Positions 9,601 through 18,068 of a stretch of 64,000 nt of DNA are shown here, one piece after another. Origin of the DNA: a virus; the IMG/VR virus record IMGVR_UViG_3300025645_000038, positions 100,846 through 164,845 of that record; one strand, 5' to 3'. The notes under the pieces are model-generated. The model saw only the letters and a list, made by a program, of their open reading frames with translations, was not told the DNA's origin and ran no database searches. The number at the start of each line of letters is the position of its first letter. Position 1 is the first letter of the stretch. The position numbers were made by a program, and so were the translations under genes.

Positions 9601-10667
9601 AAGAGGATATAGTAGGTGACCAAGTACTAGATGATTTAGATTTTGAAGATATTCCGGAGTTTCAAGAAATACCAGCTCCTGTGAGTAGACCAAACATACC
9701 AGTTCCTATTGATGATGAGGACATTGCAGATGACGTTGAATTAGAAGATTTAGACTTTGATGAAATACCACCTTGGATACCACCACCTTACCCATCTACA
9801 TTATCTTTGAGAAGAGCTAAAATTGAAATAGAAAACCAACCGGAGAGAGTTCCTGATGAGTCTCCACCTGATGTTCCACTAATTCCTGTAGGTGGTATGT
9901 TATCATCTGAAGATATAAATGCTCTTATAGCACAAGGACTTGAAAGTAGTAATATATCAGGCAACAGTACAGACTTAGTAGAGTACCCACCTGAACCAGA
10001 CCCAAGAGCTGAACCAGCTCTACCATCTCAACCGATAAGAAGAGGTGGGGATTATGGTAATCTAGATCCATTATCTTTACTTGACCAGATAAAGTCACAG
10101 AAGATTATATATGTTCAACCAGCTCCTGAGCTAACCAATGAAACTGGAGAAGTTCAGAAACCACAAAGGTTTGAAGCACCACAAGTAGAAGAGCTTAACT
10201 TTGAAAGTCCTGTTGAGGCTACGATTGCTGTAAATGAAAATATTAAGAAAGAGTTACCAAAGGAGATAGTGGTTGCAACTCCACAAGAGTTGAACTTCAT
10301 CGAAAAGAAGTCTACATACAACTTCAGTCTTGACCATAATCGAATACTTTACAATCTAAGAGAGGATTGGAGACCTTTATACAAAAAAACTAATGGTAGT
10401 TTGACCGGTGCTAGATTTTCAGGTAAAGGTGAGGATAGGGTTGAGAATACATTGGTCAGAAGTGGACAACCAAAAGAGATAAGACAAGCTTATTGGGATG
10501 CTTACATTGAAGGTAAGAATGAAAGTGGTAAATCACAAACTAAATTTGTGGATAAGGATAATTTTACAATATTTCCTCCTGTACAACCAACAGGTGATTT
10601 ATTAAGAAGAGAAAGAGATACTTATTGGTATGGGGAGTGGAATCCAGGATACACACCACCATCATAG
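6687..10667 (+). CDS. Giant baseplate/tail structural protein
   Basis: At 1326 residues this is the largest product of the window. An N-terminal globular part contains a VPGVKDISVEYKGGFKAIRE strand and a LTPYFLTVGKTVVVDWGWVN segment (about residues 115-160), which I associate with large baseplate proteins of marine T4-like phages. A middle region reaches about residue 950. An acidic, proline-rich part (about 960-1200) holds a tandem repeat (965-998 and 1003-1036: IPIEEEDIVGDQ and VPIDDEDIADDV). The last 120 residues are folded again and rich in W and Y. It sits in the baseplate cluster; the exact function is unknown. Confidence 0.55.
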   Translation: MYTKFISKPIQEKLKAKERALARLGKPSQQQQNDDSLELKDLASRTIFVRMCSNKSKVPNILISGGEHNERGIPLGFGDSYKDRTGNVDEEGNPIDNSGIKAVPGVKDISVEYKGGFKAIRECTINWTVPAIEDLDRLTPYFLTVGKTVVVDWGWVNANKKSLRQQIGVEPFIQRNIDVANNTVNYSVDQEIFTNPQQRVIEAGGDYDAIGGRIKNFNYTLREDGGFDCITTITALGAALFHKPVDVSGDKQGTRKSKKDNSPVFTPPDTLINFLLNLKNVLKYDVLGIEKDREFESLYELSKGERGLYSSAVYHTSYSLSGKKKFAVSKNFSCIIVNDSKNPDVILTVHPEGKTDIFVTWGYFEDQILNRYLSYSGGSEDGSGIKMTMRSTDTILDAEGKAISTEDLDGAIIERYGVNLDIPSDDYNSTLKQTTLIRYPSLLYPTDPMKFFILETNSLIVATDKKTGAISEEGLKTSFFKEKLQAAGDVKKRIKEFLHAFLDMGFQNKADFSSKSFNAQNIGTRGKGKLRNIYVNIKEIQRAFGITNADSNDTTKNNVSPPGTIGAAMTNLLNELNGNFHNCWDFDLAVDQYDSTNIKVVDKSDTNTDNPKYTTYEGGVDDKEGRNSHKVQDLGLFKFPSFKIGSIVKTQNLEFKIPDAQAITILYGSNKEKGQSDSSAKSRLDKLFRLDKVDTDKDPYADKFLESLETSNFKVEDKVIGEATQSIVVSRRVGSYQSDENSKIVEGEGISLNIKESPYEWKRYLPDVEKTDKPDSNPKTTTNYEVDDFGNLKYVTRKITKDGKNPIHLSRDNTFYSYDTTNKTLVLESNAQGALNSYINASSPTAEYDVNSLIPADLTLEIDGTGGIIPGDIIQTDYIQNKYKASISFTDLKGKRTDAGPLTYFQLFGVTQKIDPSGWKTELTSKMRINYINDGIDLEYKVPVDNPLNPKTSTIQNSDEPERPFISIPIEEEDIVGDQVLDDLDFEDIPEFQEIPAPVSRPNIPVPIDDEDIADDVELEDLDFDEIPPWIPPPYPSTLSLRRAKIEIENQPERVPDESPPDVPLIPVGGMLSSEDINALIAQGLESSNISGNSTDLVEYPPEPDPRAEPALPSQPIRRGGDYGNLDPLSLLDQIKSQKIIYVQPAPELTNETGEVQKPQRFEAPQVEELNFESPVEATIAVNENIKKELPKEIVVATPQELNFIEKKSTYNFSLDHNRILYNLREDWRPLYKKTNGSLTGARFSGKGEDRVENTLVRSGQPKEIRQAYWDAYIEGKNESGKSQTKFVDKDNFTIFPPVQPTGDLLRRERDTYWYGEWNPGYTPPS

Positions 10668-10677
10668 GAGATAAAGA

Positions 10678-11466
10678 ATGAGTGTTCAACTACAAGAATT
10701 TTTAGAAAAAAGAAGTAATAAGCTACCAAGAGTATCTCCTGCTATATCTGCTATACACGAAAATACGGACAGAGTAGAAAAGAATAAGGTTGCTAAAGAG
10801 AAAGAATTTTACTCTAAAAGAGGAAAGTATATTTCAAAAGGATCTCTTTATCATGTACACTATACAAAAGATTTAGAGGTTCATTATATGACTGGTGGAG
10901 AACACAACGAAAGAACTCAGTTGATATTTAGAAAGAGTATTTTTGATAGCGACTTTGATTACTACAATACTTTAAACAAACAAGAGGTTGTACAATTAAA
11001 ATCAACATCTAAACCACCAACCGAAGATGATTACAAGAATGGTACGATGACTAGATACTTTGCTAAAAAAGCTAACGATACAAGGTCACCAGCATTCGAA
11101 GTTTCAGAAGATGATTTTGAATCATCACCTATGTACAACTTTGTATCATTACGCTGGTATATTAGAGGAAATAAGATTAGGGTTACTAAGTCAAATCAGA
11201 GAGAAATAAAGGTGGCTTCAATAAAGATACCTAACATTGGTAAGTTGCTACCTATTCTACAATACTATCGTTCAGATTCTAAAGTTGGTGTTAGACAATC
11301 GATAATCGATAGGTTAGGAATAACAAGTGAACAAGGAGAGGCTCAACAAGAAACTACCACAACAACACAAACAACAACTACTCCAAAAACTAATACACAA
11401 CAAAACGCACCAACTGGTACTCCACCAGAAGTAATAACGCGTGGGGCTTACGGTGCTGGTAATTAA
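10678..11466 (+). CDS. Hypothetical tail-region protein with Thr/Gln-rich tail
   Basis: This 262-residue protein has a folded first part (to about residue 215) and a low-complexity end of T, Q, P and N (about 220-250). It shares the exact heptapeptide GGEHNER with the giant protein upstream (here near residues 76-82, there near 66-72), which hints at a shared binding loop. It is the last gene of the tail cluster, with a GGAG site before ATG. Structural by context; no family recognised. Confidence 0.5.
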   Translation: MSVQLQEFLEKRSNKLPRVSPAISAIHENTDRVEKNKVAKEKEFYSKRGKYISKGSLYHVHYTKDLEVHYMTGGEHNERTQLIFRKSIFDSDFDYYNTLNKQEVVQLKSTSKPPTEDDYKNGTMTRYFAKKANDTRSPAFEVSEDDFESSPMYNFVSLRWYIRGNKIRVTKSNQREIKVASIKIPNIGKLLPILQYYRSDSKVGVRQSIIDRLGITSEQGEAQQETTTTTQTTTTPKTNTQQNAPTGTPPEVITRGAYGAGN

Positions 11467-11480
11467 TTTACATTTTGGGT

Positions 11481-11503
11481 TATCTATATAATACTTATAT
11501 ACA
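11481..11503 (+). promoter_or_regulatory. Putative promoter/operator of the thyX operon
   Basis: The 51-nt gap before thyX contains TATCTATATAATACTTATATAC. The TTATATAC box at 11495-11502 recurs before 34083, in a close variant before 48326, and less exactly before 63735. It marks the change from tail to replication genes. Role inferred from repetition and position. Confidence 0.4.
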
Positions 11504-11517
11504 AATAGAGGTTACAT

Positions 11518-12219
11518 ATGAAAAGTAAAGTTTTAGACAAAGGCTTTATTGAGGTTATTGATTCGTTAGGAAACGATTTAACAGTCGTCAATTCAGCTAG
11601 AGTATCATTCGGTAAAAGAAAAACAAAGTTCGATAAGTCAGACGAAAGACTTGTTCGTTATCTTGCTAAACACAAACACTATTCACCATTCAGACATTTA
11701 CAAGTTCAGTTCCATTTAAAAGCACCTGAGTTCGTGATGAGACAATGGTATAAACATGTAGTTGGGATAGAGACTACATCTAATAGTTCTACTAAAGACC
11801 ATGCTTGGAATGAAATAAGTGGAAGATATGTTGAGTATGATGAGTTTTACGAACCAACCATTTACAGAAAACAATCTGATGATAACAAACAAGCATCAGA
11901 AGGTCAGTTTGAAGGTCAGTCTGAAATAGCAATAGCTGCTAATTGGAAACAAGCACATAGTATGACTTTGACTGCTTACAAAAATATGATAGATGCTGGT
12001 ATGGCTAAAGAACAAGCTCGTTGTATATTACCACTTACATTATACACAGAGGTATATTGGACAGCTTCCTTTCAGGCCGTAATGAATTTTATTGAGTTGA
12101 GAAACGAAAAGACTGCACAGATAGAGATACAAGATTATGCTAAGGTTCTATTAGATTTAATGTTAGAGGTTTATCCGATGACAACTAAACTATGGGCTGA
12201 GGCACACGATTGGTTATAG
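11518..12219 (+). CDS. thyX: FAD-dependent thymidylate synthase ThyX
   Basis: ThyX makes dTMP from dUMP using methylene-tetrahydrofolate, NADPH and FAD. The 233-residue product has the family pattern: FRHLQVQFHLKAPEFVMRQW (about 62-81), NEISGRY near residue 103, and AKEQARCILPLTLYTEVYWT (about 162-181), then FIELRNEKTAQIEIQDYAK. The signature is altered: the usual RHR reads YKH here, and about 13 residues sit between it and NEISGRY. The next gene, a polymerase-like protein, overlaps its end by 10 nt. Confidence 0.9.
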   Translation: MKSKVLDKGFIEVIDSLGNDLTVVNSARVSFGKRKTKFDKSDERLVRYLAKHKHYSPFRHLQVQFHLKAPEFVMRQWYKHVVGIETTSNSSTKDHAWNEISGRYVEYDEFYEPTIYRKQSDDNKQASEGQFEGQSEIAIAANWKQAHSMTLTAYKNMIDAGMAKEQARCILPLTLYTEVYWTASFQAVMNFIELRNEKTAQIEIQDYAKVLLDLMLEVYPMTTKLWAEAHDWL

Positions 12220-13514
12220 TAGAAACAAAGAAAGAGTATAGAAAGTTTGCTAGGATATTCAGTAAAGAGGATTCCATAGTTATACCAATCGAATGTGATT
12301 TTAATAAACATCCAAGAAGTACTAGATTGTGTATACTCTATGTAAAAACTATAGATAAAGATTCCAAAGAATATATCCTACCATTTAGACATTCAGATAC
12401 TCTTAACTTAGAAGAGCATATCATTGATAGTCTTTGGACTCCCAAAAATGTTTACACTCACGATAAGAAGAAGCTACTACATTTCTTTGATTGGAAGAAC
12501 ACACACGATGTACAGATGAATCATTACTTAGAAAAGAACGAACCATTGTCTATAGATGATATATTGACAAATGCACATGAATACTTTTATAGAAAGTATT
12601 ATGGTAAGTCTAACATAAATTGTGTGATACCTATCATGAAGCATTTAGAATGGTGTAGGAAAGTGGTAGAGGTTCTAAAGGTAGCTGGTATCATTGGACT
12701 GAAAGAAACTCAATCGGTGTATAACATTTATAATGAGGATGTATTGGAGAACCTACAAAAGATAGAATCAAATGGATTACAGACTGTAGATGGTATGGTA
12801 TATTCAGAATACAATCCTTACACCGCTACAGGCCGCCCATCAAATAGATTCGGTGGTTTAAACTTTGCTGCTCTTAATAAGAAGGATGGTAGTAGAAAGA
12901 AGTTTGTAAGTAGATATGGTAAAGAGGGTATGTTGGTAGAGATGGATTATGATGCTTATCATCTAAGATTGATCGGTGAGGTAGTAGACTATCAGTTTCC
13001 AAAGGGTTCGGTACATAATCATATGGCTAAATTATATGATACCGATTATGACGAAGCAAAGTCTTTATCATTTCAGTTTTTGTATGGTCATATACCTGAT
13101 GAGGTGATAAAAACCAATCCGTTTTTCGCTAAAGTTCAAGTATATATAGATGAGGTTTGGAGTCAATATAAATCAATGAATTTCATAGAATCTTATATTT
13201 ATAATAAGAGAATATATAAGAAAAATCTGTCTGATATGAACAAAAATAAGGTATTTAACTATCTTATACAGTTAATGGAAACAGAGAATAATATGAAGAT
13301 ACTAACAGAGCTTCTACCTAAAATAGATGGTTACAAAAGTAAATTAGTTCTGTATAGTTACGATTCATTTTTATTTGACTTTTACCTGCCAGATGGATTA
13401 GATTTTCTACAGAAGGTAAAAGGTATTATTGAACAAAAGGGTAAGTTTCCAGTCAAAGTTGGCAAAGGTTGGAACTATCATGAAATGGAAGATATAACGA
13501 GGAAGTTTAAATGA
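12210..13514 (+). CDS. Family A DNA polymerase-like protein (divergent, short)
   Basis: The 434-residue protein keeps the polymerase core motifs of Pol I/T7 enzymes. Before motif A is the TATGRPSNRFGGLN segment. Motif A is VEMDYDAYHLR with D246, motif B is AKSLSFQFLYG with K284 and the YG pair, and motif C is SYDSFLFD with D385. The motif C HDE has become YDS. The N-terminal 130 residues resemble a decayed 3'-5' exonuclease domain without obvious catalytic acids. The start is TTG at 12210, with a GAGG site 7 nt upstream. A separate family B polymerase follows at 25604, so this enzyme may act in repair or be specialised. Activity is not proven. Confidence 0.7.
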   Translation: MVIVETKKEYRKFARIFSKEDSIVIPIECDFNKHPRSTRLCILYVKTIDKDSKEYILPFRHSDTLNLEEHIIDSLWTPKNVYTHDKKKLLHFFDWKNTHDVQMNHYLEKNEPLSIDDILTNAHEYFYRKYYGKSNINCVIPIMKHLEWCRKVVEVLKVAGIIGLKETQSVYNIYNEDVLENLQKIESNGLQTVDGMVYSEYNPYTATGRPSNRFGGLNFAALNKKDGSRKKFVSRYGKEGMLVEMDYDAYHLRLIGEVVDYQFPKGSVHNHMAKLYDTDYDEAKSLSFQFLYGHIPDEVIKTNPFFAKVQVYIDEVWSQYKSMNFIESYIYNKRIYKKNLSDMNKNKVFNYLIQLMETENNMKILTELLPKIDGYKSKLVLYSYDSFLFDFYLPDGLDFLQKVKGIIEQKGKFPVKVGKGWNYHEMEDITRKFK

Positions 13515-15598
13515 TTACAGATTTAAATGAAATATTAGTAGAATGGTCTTATCGTACAAGCGATGGTAAGCCAGATGTAAAGAATAATGCTAAGTTGATA
13601 ATACTAGAGTCAGTACTGAATGACTTTGGTTGGAGTAGAGAAGCGAGAGCTGAGTTGTTAAATACGTTGATGGAAGTGGACATAGTTAGAAAAAAACAAC
13701 CAGATGGAAGTATGGGCTCTTCATACACAGTACAAAAACACAATCCTGAAAAAGGACAGGTTTTAGTAACAAAGAATGCTTCCGATGATGCTGTTGCTAA
13801 AGTGACAAAGGGTAAAGTAGATAAAGAAAAAGACAAAGGTGAAGAAAAACCAAAGGATAATGAAGAAGGGCCAAAAGTCTCTATGTCTAACACAATAGAT
13901 AGAGGTGGAGATAGTAAGGTTAAAAATTTAGCATTTAAATATGGTTTTAAAGAGGTAAAAGATAAAGATGGAAATACTATATTTAAACCTGCGCCAGGTA
14001 ATGCAGGTTCATTGTTAAATGAGGTTGTTTCAGGTGAAGTCGCACAGATGCTTGAAGAGAATCCAAATTTATCAGATGAAGAGCTTATTGATATATTGGA
14101 AGATAGATTTGGTGAAACTGAATTATTTAAAAGTAAAGGCAAAAATGGAAATTCAGGTAGTAAACTTGCAGGAGGACTAACAAAAAAAGATATTGATGTT
14201 CCTGAAGGAAAAAATGTTGGTTTGTATAGTAAATTATTCTTAGCTGTAAAGAGTGGAAGAAGAAAACATAACAAAGCTGTAGATAAAGCTGAGAAAAGAG
14301 GTTTTAAAAATCCAAAGATGGAAAACTACTACGGTCACTCATCATCATTTGACGCGATGGTGGATGCTATTAAGGACAAACAAGTGATTGGTCCCGAAGG
14401 TGAAAAAATATCACAAGAAGAGGCAGAAGAATTAATTAGGTCAGGTGGTGGTGGAGATAACCCATCGGATACTGGAACATTGGTATTTGATGAAGCTTCT
14501 AATAAAGTTATAATGCTATTTCACTCCGATAAAGATAGTTTAGATGCGATTGTCGCACAATCAAGCGCAAACGCAGAAGCTGTAGCAAATGAAAAAAATG
14601 TTGATAGGCTGGTTAAAGATGGTAAAATTACAGAAGAACAAGCTGAAGCAGTTAAGGGTAAAAATAGAGAGTTGGTAGATACTTTAGATGATACAGAAAA
14701 AGAATTGAAACAAGTGGTTACAGGTCCAGGTAAGTGGTTTCAGAAAAATGTAGAACCAAAAGATGCAATTAATAGTATAAAGAATGATGAGAATCTTGAT
14801 GGTAGTAAAGATAAAAATGCAACATCTACAAAGTGGAAATCTGTTGTTAACCAAAGAGGTGAACTAAATTCAAAATTGAGAAAATATTTACCGGATGGAG
14901 TAAACCATAGAACTGTAACTGATGAACAAGCCTTAGATGCATTCTTAAAATTTATGGCTGATGAAGATAAGGGAGTAGATGTAAAAGGTAATCCTATAGA
15001 ACCAACTGATGACCAAGTAACATTGATGGAAAGATTAAATTCAAGGTTTGTCGAAAAAGGTGCACCTGATATATTTACTCAATTAGAAGATATAAGAAAT
15101 AGAACATTACAAGCCCAAAGAGATTTCACAAAAGATAATGATGAAATAAAAATAGATGTAGATGGTAAAGAAGTAGGATTAGGAACATTTTTAGAGGGTG
15201 GAACTGTGTGGAAACAATTTCATTTGGAAGCATCCAATTCTGATTCAAAGACAGGTGTTCATAAGTATCCTGGTATGTTTGAAACTAATCACGCTGGACT
15301 TGCAGTTGATGGCGAGACGTTGGTTGGTTGTATGGGTGGTGATGTTAAAAACAAAAATGATTTCGTAACTCGTTTAGAAGTTGGTGATATTGAAGCACAA
15401 AAAGGTGTTAGTGGAACACAAAAAGGATTAACTACAGGTGGAAAAAGATTAGTGTATGCTATAACTGCTGGTGGTGAAAAAATTGAAATAGGTCAGAAAA
15501 CAATGAGAACAAAACGAGGTAAAACAGGTAAATTAGCAACCGATTACAAGTGGTCTAAAGATATGAAAGATTGTTTTTCTAAAAAGGGAAAGAAGTAA
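13511..15598 (+). CDS. Large hypothetical phage protein
   Basis: A 695-residue, highly charged protein coupled by an ATGA overlap to the polymerase-like gene. The start (LNEILVEWSYRTSDGKPD, then DIVRKKQPDGSMGSSYTVQKHNPEKGQ) looks like a short N-terminal module I have seen in hypothetical proteins of marine phages. The centre is lysine/glutamate rich and partly coiled coil. The last 130 residues form a compact glycine-rich domain (HLEASNSDSKTGVHKYPGMF, GLAVDGETLVGCMGG). I do not recognise a function. Confidence 0.55.
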   Translation: MITDLNEILVEWSYRTSDGKPDVKNNAKLIILESVLNDFGWSREARAELLNTLMEVDIVRKKQPDGSMGSSYTVQKHNPEKGQVLVTKNASDDAVAKVTKGKVDKEKDKGEEKPKDNEEGPKVSMSNTIDRGGDSKVKNLAFKYGFKEVKDKDGNTIFKPAPGNAGSLLNEVVSGEVAQMLEENPNLSDEELIDILEDRFGETELFKSKGKNGNSGSKLAGGLTKKDIDVPEGKNVGLYSKLFLAVKSGRRKHNKAVDKAEKRGFKNPKMENYYGHSSSFDAMVDAIKDKQVIGPEGEKISQEEAEELIRSGGGGDNPSDTGTLVFDEASNKVIMLFHSDKDSLDAIVAQSSANAEAVANEKNVDRLVKDGKITEEQAEAVKGKNRELVDTLDDTEKELKQVVTGPGKWFQKNVEPKDAINSIKNDENLDGSKDKNATSTKWKSVVNQRGELNSKLRKYLPDGVNHRTVTDEQALDAFLKFMADEDKGVDVKGNPIEPTDDQVTLMERLNSRFVEKGAPDIFTQLEDIRNRTLQAQRDFTKDNDEIKIDVDGKEVGLGTFLEGGTVWKQFHLEASNSDSKTGVHKYPGMFETNHAGLAVDGETLVGCMGGDVKNKNDFVTRLEVGDIEAQKGVSGTQKGLTTGGKRLVYAITAGGEKIEIGQKTMRTKRGKTGKLATDYKWSKDMKDCFSKKGKK

Positions 15599-16011
15599 TG
15601 AAAACACAACTACTCTGCACATTCACCCAAAAAGAAAATCTAAATGATATTCTTGACCTAATCATTTTATGTAATGATATACTCTACGATAAGATATATG
15701 TATTTCAGAATGGTAAAGACCACAACCAGCTTATCTGTACATACAATGTTGAGTACGATGGTGATAATCATCCTGAAGATATTCCAAATACGATATCACT
15801 ACATAGAAAGAAACAAAGTAATACACTATACACAATCAACGCACTCAACGAAGTTATCAGAGAACTAAATGGTGGTGTGCTTGATAAGAGATTTCCCATA
15901 CCTTGGGATGATTACTATAATAGTTTATTACTAACTAATGAGAACGGACTAAATAAAATACCGACAAAAATACACAGCATCGTTGATACAAAAAATCATA
16001 AAGAAAATTAA
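15598..16011 (+). CDS. Hypothetical protein
   Basis: A 137-residue protein whose ATG overlaps the stop codon of the preceding gene by 1 nt (TAATG). It is a mixed alpha/beta protein with a TINALNEVIRELNGG helix near residue 81 and PIPWDDYYNSLLLTNENGL near 100. It lies just upstream of the ssDNA-binding protein gene, so it probably belongs to the replication block. No family recognised. Confidence 0.55.
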   Translation: MKTQLLCTFTQKENLNDILDLIILCNDILYDKIYVFQNGKDHNQLICTYNVEYDGDNHPEDIPNTISLHRKKQSNTLYTINALNEVIRELNGGVLDKRFPIPWDDYYNSLLLTNENGLNKIPTKIHSIVDTKNHKEN

Positions 16012-16113
16012 AAAAATAATTGTATTTCACTATTACGGGTGATATATATTATTGGTTACAGAATGATGTAACTAACAAATGAATAATAACTAATAAAATA
16101 AGGAGAATAAAAA

Positions 16114-16869
16114 ATGGATATTAATTCTATTCGTAAGCGTCTTAATCAATTACAAACCACAAACAATAGGACTTCAAACCTATGGAAACCTCAACCAGGA
16201 AAACAAGTCATTAGGGTATTACCTTACAAACATAATAAGGATAATCCTTTCATTGAGTTGTTCTTTCATTTTGGTTTGAATAACAAAACCTATTTATCAC
16301 CAATCTCTTTTGGTCGTCCAGACCCAATTGAAGAGTTTGCTCAGAAACTAAAAACAAGTGGAAACAGAGAAGAGTATCAGATGGCTCGTAAGTTAGAAGC
16401 CAAGATGAGAACTTTTGCTCCTGTTATTGTTAGAGGTGAAGAGACTCAAGGTGTTCGTTTTTGGGGATTTGGTAAGACGGTCTATCAAGAATTACTTTCT
16501 GTAATAGCAGATCCAGACTATGGTGATATCACAGACGCTGTTAGTGGTCGTGATGTATCAGTAGAGTTTATTACTGCTGAAGAAAGTGGTGCTTCTTTTC
16601 CTAAGACTACCATTCGTGTTAAACCTAATCAGAATCCTATCGTAGAGGATAAAGCACAATTGGAAAATCTCTTAGAAAACCAAAAAGACATTACTGAATT
16701 ATATCAGGAATTATCTTATGAGGAGCTAACAGATGTTCTTAACACTTGGTTGAATCCAGATGATACATCAACCGAGAGTGGAACTCAGACTGAAGCTTCG
16801 TCAGTAGTAGCTGAAACAGCAAAAGTTGAAGATGCTAGTGCTGCATTTGATGAGTTATTCAATAAGTAA
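16114..16869 (+). CDS. gp32: Single-stranded DNA-binding protein (T4 gp32-like)
   Basis: The 251-residue product starts with a basic helix (IRKRLNQLQ), a LAST-like cooperativity arm, followed by LWKPQPGKQVIRVLPYKHN and FHFGLNNKTYLSPISFG, the OB-fold entry of gp32 homologues in marine T4-like phages. It ends in an acidic segment (DASAAFDELF) used for protein contacts. The zinc-binding His/Cys set of T4 gp32 is absent, as in other distant members. The 102-nt leader carries a TGATATATATTATTGG box and an AAGGAGAA ribosome binding site. It protects ssDNA for UvsX and the replisome. Confidence 0.85.
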   Translation: MDINSIRKRLNQLQTTNNRTSNLWKPQPGKQVIRVLPYKHNKDNPFIELFFHFGLNNKTYLSPISFGRPDPIEEFAQKLKTSGNREEYQMARKLEAKMRTFAPVIVRGEETQGVRFWGFGKTVYQELLSVIADPDYGDITDAVSGRDVSVEFITAEESGASFPKTTIRVKPNQNPIVEDKAQLENLLENQKDITELYQELSYEELTDVLNTWLNPDDTSTESGTQTEASSVVAETAKVEDASAAFDELFNK

Positions 16870-16874
16870 ATAAA

Positions 16875-16956
16875 GTGTAGTGGGTGTTGAAGCCAACACT
16901 AATAAAACCGAGTGTGTGCGAAGGATTCTTTACAAAGCCGGACACACCCACTATCT
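16875..16956 (+). ncRNA. Structured RNA leader between gp32 and uvsX
   Basis: The 101-nt gap can fold in two mutually exclusive ways. One is a perfect 10-bp stem, TAGTGGGTGT (16878-16887) with ACACCCACTA (16944-16953), closing the whole region. The alternative uses GTGTTG-AAGC-CAACAC (16884-16899) plus GTGTGT/ACACAC (16912-16917 with 16942-16947), which share bases with the first. The uvsX AGGAG site begins 7 nt after the long stem. There is no T-run, so it is not a simple terminator. A regulatory leader or a processed RNA is inferred. Confidence 0.5.
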
Positions 16957-16970
16957 AATAGGAGAAATAT

Positions 16971-18068
16971 ATGTCAGTTAAAGACGATTTAGCTGGGGTT
17001 CTTGCCGACTCTCTAAATAAGAAGTTCAAAGATTATAAGGTTGCTTACTTCTTGGATGGAGTTCAAGAAACACCAACAGATATCAAAGAGTTCATTTCAA
17101 CAGGTTCAACAATGTTAGACTTAGCAATTTCAAATCGCCCTAATGGTGGTATTGCAGTTGGTAGGATTACAGAACTGAATGGATTGGAAAGTAGTGGTAA
17201 ATCATTAGTAGGTGCTCACCTACTTTCAGAGACTCAAAAGAAAGGTGGTGTCGCTGTTTATATAGATACAGAGACTGCCGTAAGTGAAGAATTTTTAGGT
17301 GTTATAGGTGTTGATATAAATAATATGTTGTATCTACATTTAGAAACAGTAGAAGATATCTTTGAAGCTATTGAAGAAATCGTAACCAAAGTTCGTGAGT
17401 CTGATAAGGATAGGTTAGTAACCATCTTAGTAGATTCATTAGCTGCTGCTACAACTAAGGTTGAGTTAAATGCAGACTTTGATAAGGATGGTTGGGCTAC
17501 TTCAAAAGCTATCGTAATATCTAAAGCTATGAGAAAGATTACTCAGATGATTGGAAGACAAAGAGTAGCTTTGGTATTCACAAATCAGTTAAGGGTAAAG
17601 TTAGGTGCTATGTTTGGAGATCCTTATACCACATCAGGTGGTAAGGCTCTTCCTTTTCATGCATCAACTCGTATTCGTTTAAAGAATAAAGGTCAAATAA
17701 AGGATACTAAAAAGAATGTAATCGGTATGACTATTCTGGCACAAGTGATTAAGAATCGTTTGGGTCCTCCACTTAGAAAAGCAGAGTTTCCTCTGTACTT
17801 TGAAAGTGGTGTAGATGATGAGGGTAGTTGGTTACAAGTTCTTAAAGACCACAACTTAGTCAAAGTTGGTGGTGCTTGGTATACTATGAAAGACCACAAT
17901 GATGAAGAGATTAAGTTTCAATCTAAGGATTGGGCTGAAAAGTTAGAAGATGAAGATTTCAAAGACTATTGTTACAAGTTGATTTGTGATAAAGTCATAC
18001 TGAAATACACTAAAGCTGATTTAGGTATCGATGATGTAGAGATTACAGAAGAGGTGTTGGGTGACTAA
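16971..18068 (+). CDS. uvsX: RecA-like recombinase UvsX
   Basis: The 365-residue recombinase carries Walker A GLESSGKS (71-78), Walker B TILVDSLAA (D155) and an RLKNKG-type segment typical of phage UvsX. It pairs homologous strands for recombination-dependent replication and repair, working with gp32. The length is close to T4 UvsX (391). A structured leader precedes it and the exonuclease gene overlaps its end by 8 nt. Confidence 0.93.
   Translation: MSVKDDLAGVLADSLNKKFKDYKVAYFLDGVQETPTDIKEFISTGSTMLDLAISNRPNGGIAVGRITELNGLESSGKSLVGAHLLSETQKKGGVAVYIDTETAVSEEFLGVIGVDINNMLYLHLETVEDIFEAIEEIVTKVRESDKDRLVTILVDSLAAATTKVELNADFDKDGWATSKAIVISKAMRKITQMIGRQRVALVFTNQLRVKLGAMFGDPYTTSGGKALPFHASTRIRLKNKGQIKDTKKNVIGMTILAQVIKNRLGPPLRKAEFPLYFESGVDDEGSWLQVLKDHNLVKVGGAWYTMKDHNDEEIKFQSKDWAEKLEDEDFKDYCYKLICDKVILKYTKADLGIDDVEITEEVLGD

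Noticed and set aside
13549-14274. 241-codon minus-strand open frame
   Set aside because: It is the antisense of a well-supported + strand gene, rich in S, L and P as expected for a shadow frame, with no ribosome binding site or neighbours on the minus strand.
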